DNA of 64,000 nucleotides from Cryptomeria japonica (taxonomy: Eukaryota > Streptophyta > Pinopsida > Cupressales > Cupressaceae): assembly GCF_030272615.1 (NCBI RefSeq), contig NC_081412.1:671052852-671116851 (forward strand). The letters run 5' to 3'. The translations under genes and the position numbers were made by a program. Of this stretch, positions 22,793 through 34,692 are shown in pieces (position 1 is the stretch's first letter; every line of letters begins with the position of its first letter). Under the pieces are notes generated by a model. It worked only from the letters and a program-made list of their open reading frames with translations. It made no database searches and was not told the origin of the DNA.

Positions 22793-24095
22793 ATGAGTGA
22801 TACAGAAACCAAATACTACAACAAGGAACAAAGAAGACAACCATTCCAAATTCCACAAGTTCCTAAAGCTGACACCTTATCTAAAGCATTAAGAGAGACA
22901 AAGAAAAGATGGCCAAAGAAGAGAAAGATGGGAGCATGGAGCGAAATTTTGACACTCTAATTGATATGGGCATAAATGCTTGGTAGAATGAATCAATAGG
23001 CTGAAGAAAATAGAACAAATAACTCAGGTGAAGACATTAGAAGTGGTGCCATAATGAAGTGGATAGAACAAGAGACAGATCAGGAGATAGGGCTACTACC
23101 CGACATGATGCTTACACTAGAGGATCAACCTCTATAACTCTATTTCCTACCTTCACTCCTCATGAAGAAAAACATCAGGAAACTATTTTTCCTTATGCAG
23201 ATGAGGCGCGAGAGGCATATCTTGAGTACAGTACTTTACCTCCTGACTTGAGAGAGATGTGGTTCTTTGATCAGTTCATGAATAAAAGGGGTAGAAGAAG
23301 TGGAGGAAGGAATGACTACCACACTCCGACATGAAATGACTATCAATATTCTCTTGGAAAAATAACCATGCCTTACTATGATGGGAGTAACAAATGCACA
23401 ACAAGGTCATGGGTACAAAATCTTGATAACTATTTGTCATTACATCCTATGTTGAAGAGGATGCTATTATATTTGGTACCTTACACTTGGAGCGTGCTGC
23501 TCATGAGTGGTGGTATCATGGATTGAGCACACTTGGACATATATAGATCACTATCTATGCAAATTTTATAGATAGATTGAGAGAGATATTTAATTGCAAA
23601 GATCCAGACATGTACTGCAGAGATCTAGAACAGTTGAAGCAAGTTGGTAACCTGGAGACTTACATTGGTGAGTTTCAAATATTGTCAATTATGGTGCCCA
23701 GCATTAGCGAAATGAGGTTGGTGTTCTTTTTCATGGAAGGACTCACAGAGCCACACAGAGGTTGGTTGAAATCCTCTGATCCACCTACTCTTTAGGAAGC
23801 CAAGAAGAAAGCATGAAGCATGGAGTTCGCAGCACCTAGGAGCAAGATTTTTTACAAGGAAACTCCTCCTACTACTAGTCAAGAGAGCCCTCAACAAAAT
23901 GTTGATAAGAAGAAGAAGAAACCAGCAGCAGTGGTAGATGAGGAGACACGAGAGGAGGTGAGGAAGAAGAAACTTTGTTTTTGGTGAAAGGAGCCTTATA
24001 CTAGAGAGCATGATTGTCCCTTGAGACCAAAAGGGAAGGAAAATCGAGCTATGTGGGTACACTATGATAAACTCAATTCTGAAAATTTAGACTAG
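22793..24095 (+). pseudogene. F2 gag (Ty3 type)
   Basis: The first ATG after the primer site is at 22793, but the frame closes after ~55 codons and gag resumes shifted near 23059. ITMPYYDGSNKCTTRSWVQNLDNYL (about 23367-23440) is the start of the Ty3 Retrotrans_gag core, continuing through FIDRLREIFNC and EQLKQVGNLETYIGEFQIL (23570-23690). A Lys-rich linker leads to the knuckle LCFW-stop-KEPYTREHDCPLRPKGK near 23970-24030, where a TGA replaces the second Cys. At least three stops and two frameshifts occur. Confidence 0.85.
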
Positions 24096-24540
24096 CAGGA
24101 TGAGAATGTTACTATGGAGATTGAGCTAGATGGAAACCTATCTCCTCTAACCATTTTTGCTGATGAACAAGGAGAGATTACCTTCTGCTTCAGAGGATCA
24201 GTTAATGAGCAATGTTGTATATCTTTTCTTGACATTGGAGATACGTGGAATTTCATTGATGAAGGATTTGTAGCTTGATGCAGGTTGTAGGTAGAGGACT
24301 TCAAAGGATTTAGAGTAATGATTGATGAATGGATACACTCTCATGTGCACCAAAAATATAAGTGGTATTCCTTTGTTAATGAATGACTATGAATTACATA
24401 TAGATTTCTATGTGTTCAACATGGGAGCAACAGATGTGGTCTTGGGAATGAAATGGCTCCAAGACATTGAAAAGTTATCCTCAATGTACGTAAGTTGGAG
24501 ATGAAGTTCAAATCAAATAATAGAGAATATATGTTCAGGG
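24096..24540 (+). pseudogene. F2 aspartic protease (RVP type)
   Basis: NVTMEIELDGNLSPLTIF leads into SFLDIGDTWNFIDEGFVA (about 24220-24275), where D-I-G-D stands in place of the usual D-S-G-A. After a frameshift, the frame at 24322-24504 gives VFNMGATDVVLGMKWLQDIEKL, the standard end of this protease family. The altered active site and the shift make it inactive. Confidence 0.8.
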
Positions 24541-24659
24541 GAATTTTTGATTGCAACCTACATGCAATCTCTACATTTAGAGGAGACAACAAGAAAGATG
24601 AACAATAGAAAGAACTTATGTTGGTGGATAATCCTTTGTTTGAGGTTGATGCTTCTTAG

Positions 24660-25083
24660 ATTATGAGATCCATTCTATGATTTGGATCATCCTGATAGTG
24701 ATGATTGTACCTCAAAGATTCATGCAGGTTTCATGGTAGATAATTCACATGTTTATATAGTGAGGAGTCTTCATAGTTACACATTTGATCCTCACGTTGT
24801 TGATTTTCTTCAGAGACATATTTTGGGGGTACATGAGAAGAATGATGGCTTCTCTCCGGTTGAGTTTAAGGGAAAGAGGGATTCACTACATGATTTGATT
24901 GATCCTTATGACATTCATTCTATTGAAGCATATGATTTGATAATGTGGATTTAGTTGATGATGCAGGAGATGTGTAGTGATCCCAGGGACATTACTCTAT
25001 ATTTCATTTGGGATTCAAGACATGATATTCTTCAGAACGTTGAGATTGAGCAGTACAGATTGCTTGGGGTTAAGAAATTTTAG
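24660..25083 (+). pseudogene. F2 unidentified 3' reading frame
   Basis: From about 24677 the frame gives YDLDHPDSDDCTSKIHAGFM, then HILGVHEKNDGFSPVEFKG, HDLIDPYDIHSIEAYDLIMWI (stop 24952-24954) and CSDPRDITLYFIWDSRHDIL, ending at the purine tract. No family is recognised. The same sequence is present, reversed, in F1 (20800-21080) with similar residues, so it is a regular part of the element and not a chance insertion. It sits where RT and integrase would be expected. Confidence 0.6.
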
Positions 25084-25291
25084 GTGGGGTGGATTTGTAA
25101 TGTCCCTAATTTTAGCCTTTAGGATAATAGGCGTTATAAGGAGAAATTAATTAAATTGATTTCTTATAAAGTCATTAAAATAAATTATTTATTAAAAAGT
25201 GACTTTATATTTAATTAATATAATTAAAAGTGACTAAAGTATAAAAATAAAATAATAATTAATAGTCACTTAATAAAACTAAATAAAGTGT
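25084..25291 (+). repeat. F2 purine tract and truncated 3' LTR
   Basis: AGGTGGGGTGGAT ends just before TGTAATGTCCC at 25096. LTR identity lasts to AAATAAAGTGT at 25291, where the other copies continue with ACCTA and this one turns into copia G sequence. Confidence 0.85.
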
Positions 25292-25960
25292 GAAGAAATA
25301 TAAATCTATGATTGTTGGATTATTGTATTTGATAGCTTTTAGATTGGACATTATGTAGGATGTCTATCTAGTTGTGAGATTTCAAGATAATCCAAAGAAA
25401 TCAAATGATCAATAAATAAAGAAAATATAAATATTTGAAGAGTACTCTAGATTATGGTTTGTGTTATAAAAACAATGGTGACTTCATGTTAAAGGCATAT
25501 ATTTATGTTGACTAAGATAGATGTGTAAATGGTAGGAGAAGCACAAGCGGACATGCACTTTTCTTGGTAGATAGGTTGTTGTCTTGGTTAATTAATAAAT
25601 AGGATTTAGTTTCATTATCTACTATAGAGGTAGAATATATTGTATCAACATCTTGTTGTACTCGAGCTTTGTGGATGAAGCAAAATCTTAGAAATGACAA
25701 AGTAATGTATAATGAAGCATTTCCCATTACGTGTGACAATACCAATGCCATAAACATTTCAAAGAACTTGATAATGCATTGAAGAACTAAAGACATTTCT
25801 ATTTGGTATTACTCCTTGAGAGAGAAGGTTGAAAAGAAAGAGGTTAGATTGGAGTATATACAAACAAATGAATAGATTGCAGATATATTTACTAAATTTA
25901 ATTGGCAAAGGATACTTTTGAGTATATCAAGCTGAAGTTAGTCCCCACTTTGAAAGAAAA
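25292..25960 (+). pseudogene. Element G part 2: copia RNase H
   Basis: SMIVGLLYLIAFRLDIM opens right after F2, then [50 protein letters not shown] (about 25733-25780) and SLREKVEKKEVRLEYI. All are copia RNase H blocks with several in-frame stops. It is the continuation of the RT cut off at 19122; about 35 codons around the insertion point are missing. Confidence 0.85.
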
Positions 25961-26699
25961 TTTAATGGTAAATAATAATAATAAAATTGAAATTAAAAGG
26001 AATAATATTATATTAAAATAAAAATATAAAAGAATATAATTAAATATAATTAATATTTGATTAAGTTAATGAAAAAGACATGGAATGAAAAGTTATGACT
26101 CCCTCAAACATGAGATATAAAAGGAAGAAGAGAACCTAATTTGAGAGGAGGATAATTTGGGAAATAGAAGTGTAGATCTGATTGTGAAAGGGTGTGTCCC
26201 TTTCAAAGTGTAGAAATAATGACGAGTTTCACTCTTTCAATTTGTGCTAATGGTGGAAGGGTATATCTCTTGCCAAAGGGAATACATGATGAAGAGGTGT
26301 AACCTCTCCCTCACATTGAAAAATATAAAAGAAAAGAATTAAAAGCCTCCAATGACATCACCACATATCAAATCATATCAGAACTATTATTAAGTTACAA
26401 GCAATAACATCTTTATTTTTTGTGATATGTATGTGGATGTGTTTAATATGTATACTTAATATATGAAGCTCGATAATGTTCTTATGCAAAATTTAATTTT
26501 TTAGCATTTGAATTTATTAGGTAGTGGCTTGATTCTATAAAAGTTCCCTTTAGAAACAGAAGTTTTAAATTTTGAAAAAAAAGCTAAAGTAAGTTGTTTC
26601 ATATAGTCGTGAAATGAGATTAGTCAATTACATTCAACATGATACCATATAAGAAAATACAACCAAATATGGTTTGTGTAGATCACGGGAGATGCTAGT
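25961..26699. other. AT-rich region, possible G 3' LTR
   Basis: It follows the end of the RNase H frame. It contains AATAATAATAATAAAA stretches, then GGGTGTGTCCCTTTCAAAGTG and CTCTTGCCAAAGGG phrases typical of LTR interior, but no partner copy exists in the window. I cannot set its ends. Confidence 0.35.
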
Positions 26700-29155
26700 T
26701 GAAGAACACAAATGGACACTGAGAGGGGGAAATGAATCAATGTAATCTAGAATTTCCTAAATTAAGAGTGTAGATATTAAGAATGCAATGAAAATGGGAA
26801 CAGAAAAACACGTACAATAATCAATCCACAACACAAGATTTATGAGGAAAACCCAGAGTAGGAAAAACCTCTGTGAGAATAGCTGCAGGAGTCTACTGCT
26901 CTAATCGAACCTCACAATAATATCACTAATTATAATATTTTTAGGGCACCAACTCAAGGAGTACCAACCCCTGAGATTTTTGAGCACTAACTCAAGGAGC
27001 ACAAACCCCTAACAATTTAGAGCACCTACTCAAGGAGCACCTACCCCTTCTCTGAGCACCCACTCAGAGAAATATAGTAATATCAAAATTTTTTAAAGCA
27101 ATGAAAAACCTTGTTAAAAATGTGTTTTGTAACACTTAAAATTTCTCACACCTTGAGAATGAATTTCTCTGCCTGTTGATGTTCTTCTCCCATTTTATCT
27201 TCTTCCTCTATCTGATTGTCTTCTTCTCTCTGCCTCTGCTTCTCACTTCTAATCTCTTTTCTTTATTCTCTCTGTCTCTCTCTATGACTTAATTCTCTTC
27301 ACATACTCGGTAGTAATAGAAGCTATCAACACAACTAGTTTTTCTTCCTGGTCAACTTATACACTTAGGGTTTCCCTCCAAAAGTAGATTAAAAATCTAA
27401 TTTCCTCATGCTTCCAAGAGATTATGTCAGTAGACATATTAGATATTTTGTGCACTGATAGCCACCAATCATAAATAGATTCTCCTATTCTCTAGTTGAT
27501 ATTTGTTTTCAAATATTTATACATCCACCTCTCTACTATGAGATCCTCTCAAGCCACTAAATGATCTACCTTGTCTATTTTGGATCAACTACCTACAATA
27601 AATAGATCTCCTCTATTTTCTTATTGTTCTTTGTGCTTGGGATTGTATTTTCAAAAAACTCAATTTATCTAATAGATTTGATCTCCTCCCTATCGACCTC
27701 CTCGATCCCTGCAACCATATGTAGCTGATATGCCATTAATGCATTCTTGATCCTCTATCGATGTGACCTAAAGAGATGGACAACTTCCCCCATCATTTCT
27801 GACTTTTGTGTATCAAAAACCTGAATCCTAGATTCCAGATGTCTTCAAAACCATCATCCAAGTTGCTCAGTCAAGGTCGGTCAATTATCACATGGATCCC
27901 TGTGTCTATTGGCATGCCAACGTGTTGACTAGATCTTCTTCCTTGATCATACCAGCCTCAAACTTTGTCACTGGGGGATGGTGGGATATGTACCATCTCT
28001 CTTTTATCTTAACCCATAGGGTCCTCTTTCCATCCTTATGCATGCTATGGGACAACAAAATGCTTCTCCCTTCTCAGTATTCCCTTACCACATGGGGCCA
28101 TTTTGCATCCATCTTGAATGAAACCAAATAGAAGGGAGCCTAATCACATCTTCCTTTTGGATGCCCCACATGCACTTTTCCTTCACCCTCTGTTGTCATG
28201 AGATAGCAGGAGACATCTCTCCCTTATCATTGTGTTACCTCGCATGACCACTTCACTCTCATCTGCCTTACTGTGGGATAGCAGAGAATGTTATTTGCCT
28301 TGCATTAATGTTATCCTGCAAGGTCACATTTCTCTTGTCCAACACATTATGGGATAATGGGGTGATCTTCTTTTCATTGCTTTCTTTACCCCACACAACT
28401 TCTTATTTCCTATCTTTGTTACCGTGGGATAGCTGCAGATAATTTGACAAGGTGGGCCCAACCAACCAACACTGCTCACATCCACCACCACAAGGTCTCA
28501 CATAAATGCGCCACTCCCAACGTGGCCCAGTCAAATGCTTCAAACAAAACTTCAACTGACACAAAAGAAAGTGGGGACCCCACGAACCATCCAACCACAC
28601 AACACAACATCATATCGGAGGTCAAAGATTGGTGAGAAGTCAGAACAAAGAACAAAAAAACAAAAAAAAACTTCAACCTTTCTAGTTAAGCACTATACTT
28701 GGAAAAAAGAATCTATTTTCTTGTAATGGGACCCAAAGTATTTGAGAGACAAATCCAATGGAACATCCAAGCCTGAAGAAGGAGGGTCTCATACAATCAT
28801 AACACAGCTCGAAGGGTTCACTCAATAGTAGACACATGGATGCCAATGAACCCGACCAAGACATAGCAACCACTACACCTAAATAGAACTTCATCGATAT
28901 AACACAAAGGGCTTGCATAGCCTGAAAATGATCACAATGACAAACCAAGTCAGACTGAAACCTAGGGATGTCGTTGAGACTAAAACATAGTCATGCCAAA
29001 AAACTACCTAATAATGGATTTTCACCATTTTTCTATTTGCAACCAAGATATATCAAACCTGATGGATTAAGCACATCTCTCTTTATTGCCAATTGGATCC
29101 TCTACACCCTATAACTACTTGACCTAGTTGACATCAATGACAACAATTTCCAACA
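26700..29155 (-). repeat. Element A 3' LTR
   Basis: 2456 bp, TGAAGAACACAAATGG to TTTCCAACA on the plus strand; the same start is at 46755. Long for copia. The AGCACYAACTCAAGGAG phrases at 26943-27068 are degenerate tandem repeats (three to four units), and GGGATAGC phrases recur between 28200 and 28440. Open frames here (for example 28403-28600 and 28682-28948) are not genes. Confidence 0.88.
26943..27068 (-). repeat. Degenerate tandem repeats in A LTR
   Basis: ACTCAAGGAGTACCAACCCC, ACTCAAGGAGCACAAACCCC and ACTCAAGGAGCACCTACCCC follow one another about 50 bp apart. The equivalent run in the other LTR is at 47007-47115. Confidence 0.7.
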
Positions 29156-29480
29156 ATCTCCCCCTTTGGCATTGATTTCAACACACGAACTGGACATTAT
29201 ATTCTCTCCCCCTTTGACAACAATGGCAAAGGGCCTAATGTCACTCTCCCCTTGTGATGATATACCAATTTATCCCCACCAGAGAAACAAATAGACTAAT
29301 ATTTTTCTAGAAGTATGCATTCTCTCTCTAATTTGGATTGTCGGAACTGCCTGAGAGCTATATGAACCATTATTACAATATAAAAAGCAGTGCCAAAACT
29401 GCTTACAAAAACTTTAGAACTCCCCTTGAGACAAGCATGAGGTTCAAGGATGAAAAAAATAAAGCAGTAGTCTCCCCCTG
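29156..29480 (-). promoter_or_regulatory. Element A polypurine tract and 3' untranslated region
   Basis: On the minus strand AATGCCAAAGGGGGAGAT abuts the 3' LTR. Further CCCCCT tracts (plus strand) are near 29206, 29240 and 29470, so this element also has several purine tracts. Confidence 0.8.
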
Positions 29481-29499
29481 AACCACAGACATCAAAATA

Positions 29500-30160
29500 C
29501 ACTAAGTGTTGAAAGAAGGTCGGACAACCCCCAATTTAAATCTCATATATTCAAAGGTGTCCTTGGGTAGTGGCTTAGTGAATATATCAACTACTTGTTC
29601 TATACAATGCACACATATTCAACTTTTACTTCTTTCTCTGCAACCTTTTCCCTGAGAAAATGATACTTGATTGCAATGTGCTTTGTCCTAGAATGTATGA
29701 CAGGGTTCTTTGATATATTTATAGCATTTGAATTGTCACACATGATAGGAATGGGATCTAAAAAATTCTACCTTAATGTCCTTGAGTGTCTGCTTCATCC
29801 ATAATACTTCTGAGAAACATGTGGCAACTATAATGTATTCTACTTTGGTAGTTGATAATGAAACTAACTCTTGCTTCTTGCTATGCCATGAAACCAATCT
29901 ATCACCTAGGAAGAAGGCTCCTCCACTAGTACTCTTTCTATAATCTATGCATCCTACCTAGCCAACATCTATATAAGAATGAAGAGTAAAATCACCTTTA
30001 TTTGGATACCATAAACCATACTCCAATATTCCTTGTAGATATTTAAATATCCTCCTTACTACATTGACATGTGACTTCTTAGGAGCTACTTGATACCTTC
30101 TACTATGCACAAAACTTGAACTATATTTGGCCTTGAAGCTATGAGACAAACTAGACCTCC
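29500..30160 (-). pseudogene. Element A RNase H
   Basis: Minus strand: KSTSGGAFFLGDRLVSWHSKKQELVSLST (about 29850-29945), then VEYIIVATCFSEVLWMKQTLKDI, the region of [16 protein letters not shown] in a shifted frame (29690-29740), and the C-terminal DIFTKPLPKDTFEYMRFKLG near 29550. Stops and shifts are frequent. Confidence 0.82.
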
Positions 30161-30516
30161 AATCATAGATTTTTACAAGGTCTGATCAATACTAGGTGAC
30201 TCGTCATCCTTGCTTAATTTGCATCTTGTGACGATAGGTGTACACACTAGCTTGTTGTCCTCCATCTGAAACTTGTTCAACATGTCCTTAGCATAATTGG
30301 TTTGTGAAATAAATATGCCTTTGTTTCCTTGTGCTATTTGTAAACCAAGAAAATATGACAACTCTCCAAGCATGGACATCTCAAATTCGGACTACATTAG
30401 ATCAGCAAAGTCCTTGCATAAGGTATCGTTGTTGCCTCCAAAGATGATATCATCCACATACACTACTACAATGATCATATGATTACCATCAGACTTGATA
30501 TATGAGTTGCTATCAT
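30161..30516 (-). pseudogene. Element A reverse transcriptase, distal part
   Basis: Minus strand: [28 protein letters not shown] places the catalytic YVDD near 30436-30464. EFEMSMLGELSYFLGLQIAQGNKGIFISQTNYAKDML follows. The frame ends upstream exactly at the B insertion and resumes at 34693. Confidence 0.85.
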
Positions 30517-30979
30517 TGTTGGTGTAGTTAATTATTCATTTTGGATATAATTACACTCTACTTAAGTTTACTTAGGATAATGCATTTCATAGTAGTTTGG
30601 GTATGAGACACTTGGGTGTTTGTGCCACATTGGGATAGTGTGTAGGAGAATTTCCACCTTTTGTGGTCTTATCTTGTTGTTGCATTACACCTTTAGTGGG
30701 TGATCCACCTCATGTGGAATATTATATTATTTCTCCTACCTACCACACCTATTTCCTACCTACTCTTGTTTCTTATTGAGCCACATGTCATGTTTTTGTG
30801 CTCACATATCCATATAGCCTTGCCTATATAAGAAGACTCATATTCATTGTATGTAACAATGATTGATGATCCAGTTGATCAATATTTTCATCTTGATAGA
30901 ATACAGTTTATTCCTATCATATATTTTGTCTCTCTTATTTATGCTTTCTATTGCCTCTAGATCTTGGCAAATTCTCACA
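30517..30979 (+). repeat. Element B 5' LTR
   Basis: 463 bp, TGTTGGTGTAG to AATTCTCACA. TATA box TATATAAG at 30825-30832, in the context CCTATATAAGAAG. Short AT-rich LTR, unlike the other copias here. Confidence 0.9.
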
Positions 30980-30991
30980 TGGTAGCAGATC
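30980..30991 (+). promoter_or_regulatory. Element B primer-binding site
   Basis: TGGTAGCAGATC directly after the LTR. It is a variant of the TGGTATCAGAGC initiator-Met site. Confidence 0.8.
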
Positions 30992-31796
30992 CATTAGAGT
31001 GTCATTGGTTTACCAATTGAGAGAAATTTGATGTTATTTGTGGTTGTGTATTTTGGAGCTTTCTATTGCAGGTTATTATTGAAGCTTGATGGTTCAAATC
31101 TGAGGTCACCATTGGATTGAGGAGGTCCAAGAAAGTCATTTTTTCCTTTTTTTTCATCCAAATCGGACTTCAGAGGCCAAATCTAGAGGCATGTGAAGTT
31201 GCGACGAATTTTTTCCAGAAATTATAATTTTGCAGGCAATTTTAAAATAGTGATATCTCACTCATCCGAACTCCTTTTTTCATGCAATTTTTTTTTGTTT
31301 TGGGGTAGAATTCATGATCTGTACAGTGGTGCATGATTTTTTATATTTTCTAACATAGGTTTTTCTGAAATCATGAAATCCCAATTTTTACAACTTTGGA
31401 GGCTTTGTTCGAGATCATATGGACTCCTTTTCAAGTGCCATTTATTTTTTAAGTGCATAATTTTTTGTCCACTTTCATAATCTGCCATTAGTTTGCAATG
31501 ATTTTGAGTGGATGTTCTACTCTCAGTATTTGATCATTTTTGGCCTATTTGGTGCTTTTATTTTGCTTGGATCTTAGTTTAGATCACTGACAATATTTGG
31601 TGGAGACTCTTATAGCCTATTTGATGTAGTTGTAAAATTGAAATTATAATTTCACTTTGCCTTGTTTTTCAAGTGGCCCATTGTACATGCACTAAGTATA
31701 AAGTGCCAAATCATGGTTTTAGGGGGGTTGTCTTGTGTGATTATTCCTCTCTCTATCTTGTGTATTTTTTATTTTGGTGCTATGGGTTCTCCTAAA

Positions 31797-33281
31797 TGTT
31801 CATTTTTAACTCCTCATAATTATGCTTCATAGAAGATTAAGTCTTTGACTAAACTAATGGAAAAAAGACTCATTCATTATGTAAATGGAACTATAACAGC
31901 ACCACCTGATCCTAAGGTTGATCCTAATGCTCAAACTGAATGGCTCACTAAGAATGCTATGGCACTTGGAACTCTTAGAAAATATGTATCAGATGACCTC
32001 ATTTTTCACATTAAGAAGTGTACAACAATAAAATAGGCTTGGGATATTTATGAGAAATTGTATGGTCAAGTTGATGGGATAAAAGGCTACAAGCTTGATA
32101 GTGAACTCACAACTTTGGATCCCAAGGATTTTGATACAATCTAGGATTATGTCACAAAATTAATTGAGCTAAGAGAAAAACTAAAGGATTGTGGAATTGA
32201 CAAAAAAGATGCTCAATTGGTTTATAACTTGTTGGACAAGCTTCCTTCAGAGTATGTAGCCTTTGTATCTAGCTTTCACACCCATAGGTTAGCTCAAGGT
32301 TCCTCTTACACTTCTCCCTCATTTGATTCATTCACGAAGATGTTGATACTTGAGCAATCTAAGCTGACTAAGATGGGGATTCTCAAATCTTCAAAGTCAC
32401 AAGCTTTGGTAGCTAATAAGGGGAATCAAAGCAATCATGGAAAATGCAAGAATCAAAAGAAACCTAAGTCTAAACCACAACAAGATGGAGCACAATCGTC
32501 CTCTCCACAACAAGGTGATTCTACATCCTCACCTAAGAGGAAATCATATAAGGACAATCATTTTTTTGCATATTGCAAGAAGTCAGGACATGATGAATAA
32601 TATTGTTACAAGAAGGATATTGGTGAGTTGAAGAATCTTCTTGAGAAGAAAAAAATCAACCTACCTTCTAGAATGTCTACATCGACTTCTTCTTTAAAGG
32701 ATAAAGGAAATGATCACTCTTTTGGGATAGATAAAGGAAAGGGACAAGCTATTTGTGCTACTACAAGTCATGATTCAGGGAGATGACTTCTAGATTCAGA
32801 GGCTTCTCATTACATGGCCTCTTCGCAGTCTATGTTATCTTCATTTGAGTCTTGGCACATGCCGCAGATTTTGATGGGCAATCATACATACATGGATGTG
32901 ATTGGGAAAGGATCTATTGCCATTGGGGATAACTCCTTCAATGATATGTTGCATGTACCCCATTTGACAAACAATCTTCTTTCCATCTATCAAATCACAC
33001 ATGGGGCTACTAGGAAAACTGTGGAGTTCACAACTAATTTAGTTATCATTAGAGACTTGGAGAGTGGATCTATCATTGCGACTGGACTGGTTGATCATGC
33101 ATCTCGTTTGTACTCTTTTTCACATTTTGGTCTTATTTATGAGTTTGATTCTTCCTATGTTGATGATTCAAATTTTGAGGAGAACTTTGGGTACTTGAAC
33201 TTGGGGATTCTCACATGTGACCCCATTCTTGAGCCTTCTATTTCATCTCCTCTTATTGATATCACAACCTATTGCACCTGA
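31797..33281 (+). pseudogene. Element B gag-protease
   Basis: One frame from ATG 31797 (MSFLTPHNYAS) to 33281. Gag core: LTKLMEKRLIHYVNGT, MALGTLRKYVSDDLIFHI and DYVTKLIELREKLKDCGID. The knuckle near 32560-32610 reads FFAYCKKSGHDE-stop-YCYKK, with its first Cys already lost. Protease is at 32784-32825: LLDSEASHYM, so D-S-E-A replaces D-S-G-A. It then runs MLHVPHLTNNLLSIYQIT, as in other copias, and continues to LVDHASRLYSF. Stops: TAG 31830, TAG 32034, TAG 32142, TAA 32598, TGA 32784. Nothing like integrase follows. Confidence 0.87.
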
Positions 33282-34210
33282 TCATGTAGCTAGTGCGACT
33301 ATTTTTCCTTCTTGTGATTCAGTGCAATAGGATATTTCATGTCTTCCAGCTTCAGTTTCAAGGGATGCCTACTTGACAGATATTACAGGTTTATTTGTGG
33401 AGTCCTACATTGTATATTTGGGAGACATTATTGATGACATTCATCTTCTCTTTGATGAGGATGATCCTTCTTTGATTGTTGCGAGGGAACACTTTGACCC
33501 TCTTGTTCATTCTCTATATGATCATTCTTTCGAGGTTGATATAATTGTGGATAATTTTGTACATCAGTTGGATGAGGTCTCTTTATCTTTTGAGGAGACA
33601 TGTGAGTCTTTGTATATTGTTATACATTCATCTCCACTAGATCATGGAGTACCTTTTTTAGCAGGGTGGAGCAGTTTACCAGCTTTGGAGGGAGTAACTT
33701 TCAGCATCAAAATGGGGACACTTGAGCAGTTTTCAGAGATTTCGTTCATCATGAGTATTTTTCATACATCTTCCCTTCATTATTTGGGAGACTTCATGGA
33801 TACACCTTTGGTTTTGTTTCTTCCTAAGGGGAGGAATGTTTTTCGACGTTCATGGAGCAGTTTCTTCATACATCATTGAGCTTCTATCATTGGTGTAGAT
33901 TCTACATTGAGGGAGGGCTTCCTAGTCTCTCTTCTTCTTCTCTCATTTGGGGGGGGACATTTTCCTCACATGGGGTTTTGTTCCTCACATACTTCTATGA
34001 GAATTCTCTTGTATAGGTTTCATCTCTCTTTTGGGGGAGGGTTTTTTCCCATCGGGTTTTTCTCTCTTTCCCCACTTTGTGAAAGACTTCATTGCATTGG
34101 TTTGCCTGCATTTGCATTTGTACATGGCTACCTAACATGGCCATGTAGTCAGGACCCATCTTTCATTGCTTAGTTGCATTGTAGACTTAAGTGCATTCCC
34201 CTAAGTTGCA
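33282..34210 (+). other. Element B region after protease, uncertain coding
   Basis: A 168-codon open frame (33373-33879) and an 88-codon frame (33907-34173) lie here. The first is acidic and hydrophobic, with no recognised motif. The second reads twice through a G-rich phrase (CATTTGGGGGGGGACATTTT and CTTTTGGGGGAGGGTTTTTT), which looks like untranslated sequence rather than protein. I treat both as unproven. This takes the place of pol. Confidence 0.45.
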
Positions 34211-34687
34211 CTTAAGGGAGGGTGTTTGTGTAATTAATTATTCATCTTGGATATAATTACACTTTACTTAATTTTACTTAGGATAATGCATTTCATATTA
34301 GTCTGGGTATGAGACACTTTGGTGTTTGTACCACATTGGGATAGTGCATGTAGGAGAATTTCTGCATTTTATGGTCTTATCTTGTTGTTATATTCCACCT
34401 TCGGTGGGTGATCCACTTCATGTGGAATATTATATTGTTTCTCCTACCTACCACACCTATTTCCTAGCTACCCTTGTTTCTTATTGAGCCACATGTCATG
34501 TTTGTGTGCTCACATATCCATATAGCCTTGCCTATATAAGCAGGCTCATATTCATTGTATGTAACAACGATTGATGATCTAGTTGATCATTATTTTAATC
34601 TTGATAGCATACAGTTTATTCCTATCATCTATTTTGTCTCTCTTATTTGTGCTTTCCATTGCCTCTAGATCTTGGCAAATTCTCACA
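34211..34687 (+). repeat. Element B polypurine tract and 3' LTR
   Basis: CTTAAGGGAGGG (34211-34222), then LTR 34223-34687 (465 bp) starting TGTTTGTGTAAT and ending AATTCTCACA. TATATAAG at 34533-34540. Followed by the duplication atcat. Confidence 0.9.
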
Positions 34688-34692
34688 ATCAT

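Larger units (their letters stand above)
21081..25291 (+). mobile_element. Element F2: pol-less Ty3-like element, 3' LTR truncated
   Basis: 5' LTR 21081-22754, primer site 22756, gag, protease, an unidentified reading frame, purine tract, and the first 196 bp of the 3' LTR (25096-25291). After that the sequence returns to copia G, so the rest of the 3' LTR is deleted. No RT, RNase H or integrase lies between protease and the purine tract. It begins TGCAATATCC instead of TGTAATGTCC. Confidence 0.85.
30517..34687 (+). mobile_element. Element B: non-autonomous copia with gag and protease only
   Basis: 4171 bp in the RT of A. LTRs 30517-30979 and 34223-34687; target duplication atcat at 30512-30516 and 34688-34692. 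Primer-site variant at 30980. Gag and protease fill 31797-33281. Between protease and the purine tract (34211) there are only ~930 bp, with no integrase, RT or RNase H. About 14 differences in the first ~150 bp of the LTRs show it is old. Confidence 0.9.

Noticed and set aside
27892-28948. Clusters of 60-90-codon frames inside the A LTR
   Set aside because: They lie in an LTR, are not preserved in the second LTR (47919-48756), and match no family.
33907-34173. 88-codon frame with a repeated FGGG-type phrase in B
   Set aside because: The repeat is a G-rich nucleotide phrase near the purine tract; typical of untranslated sequence.
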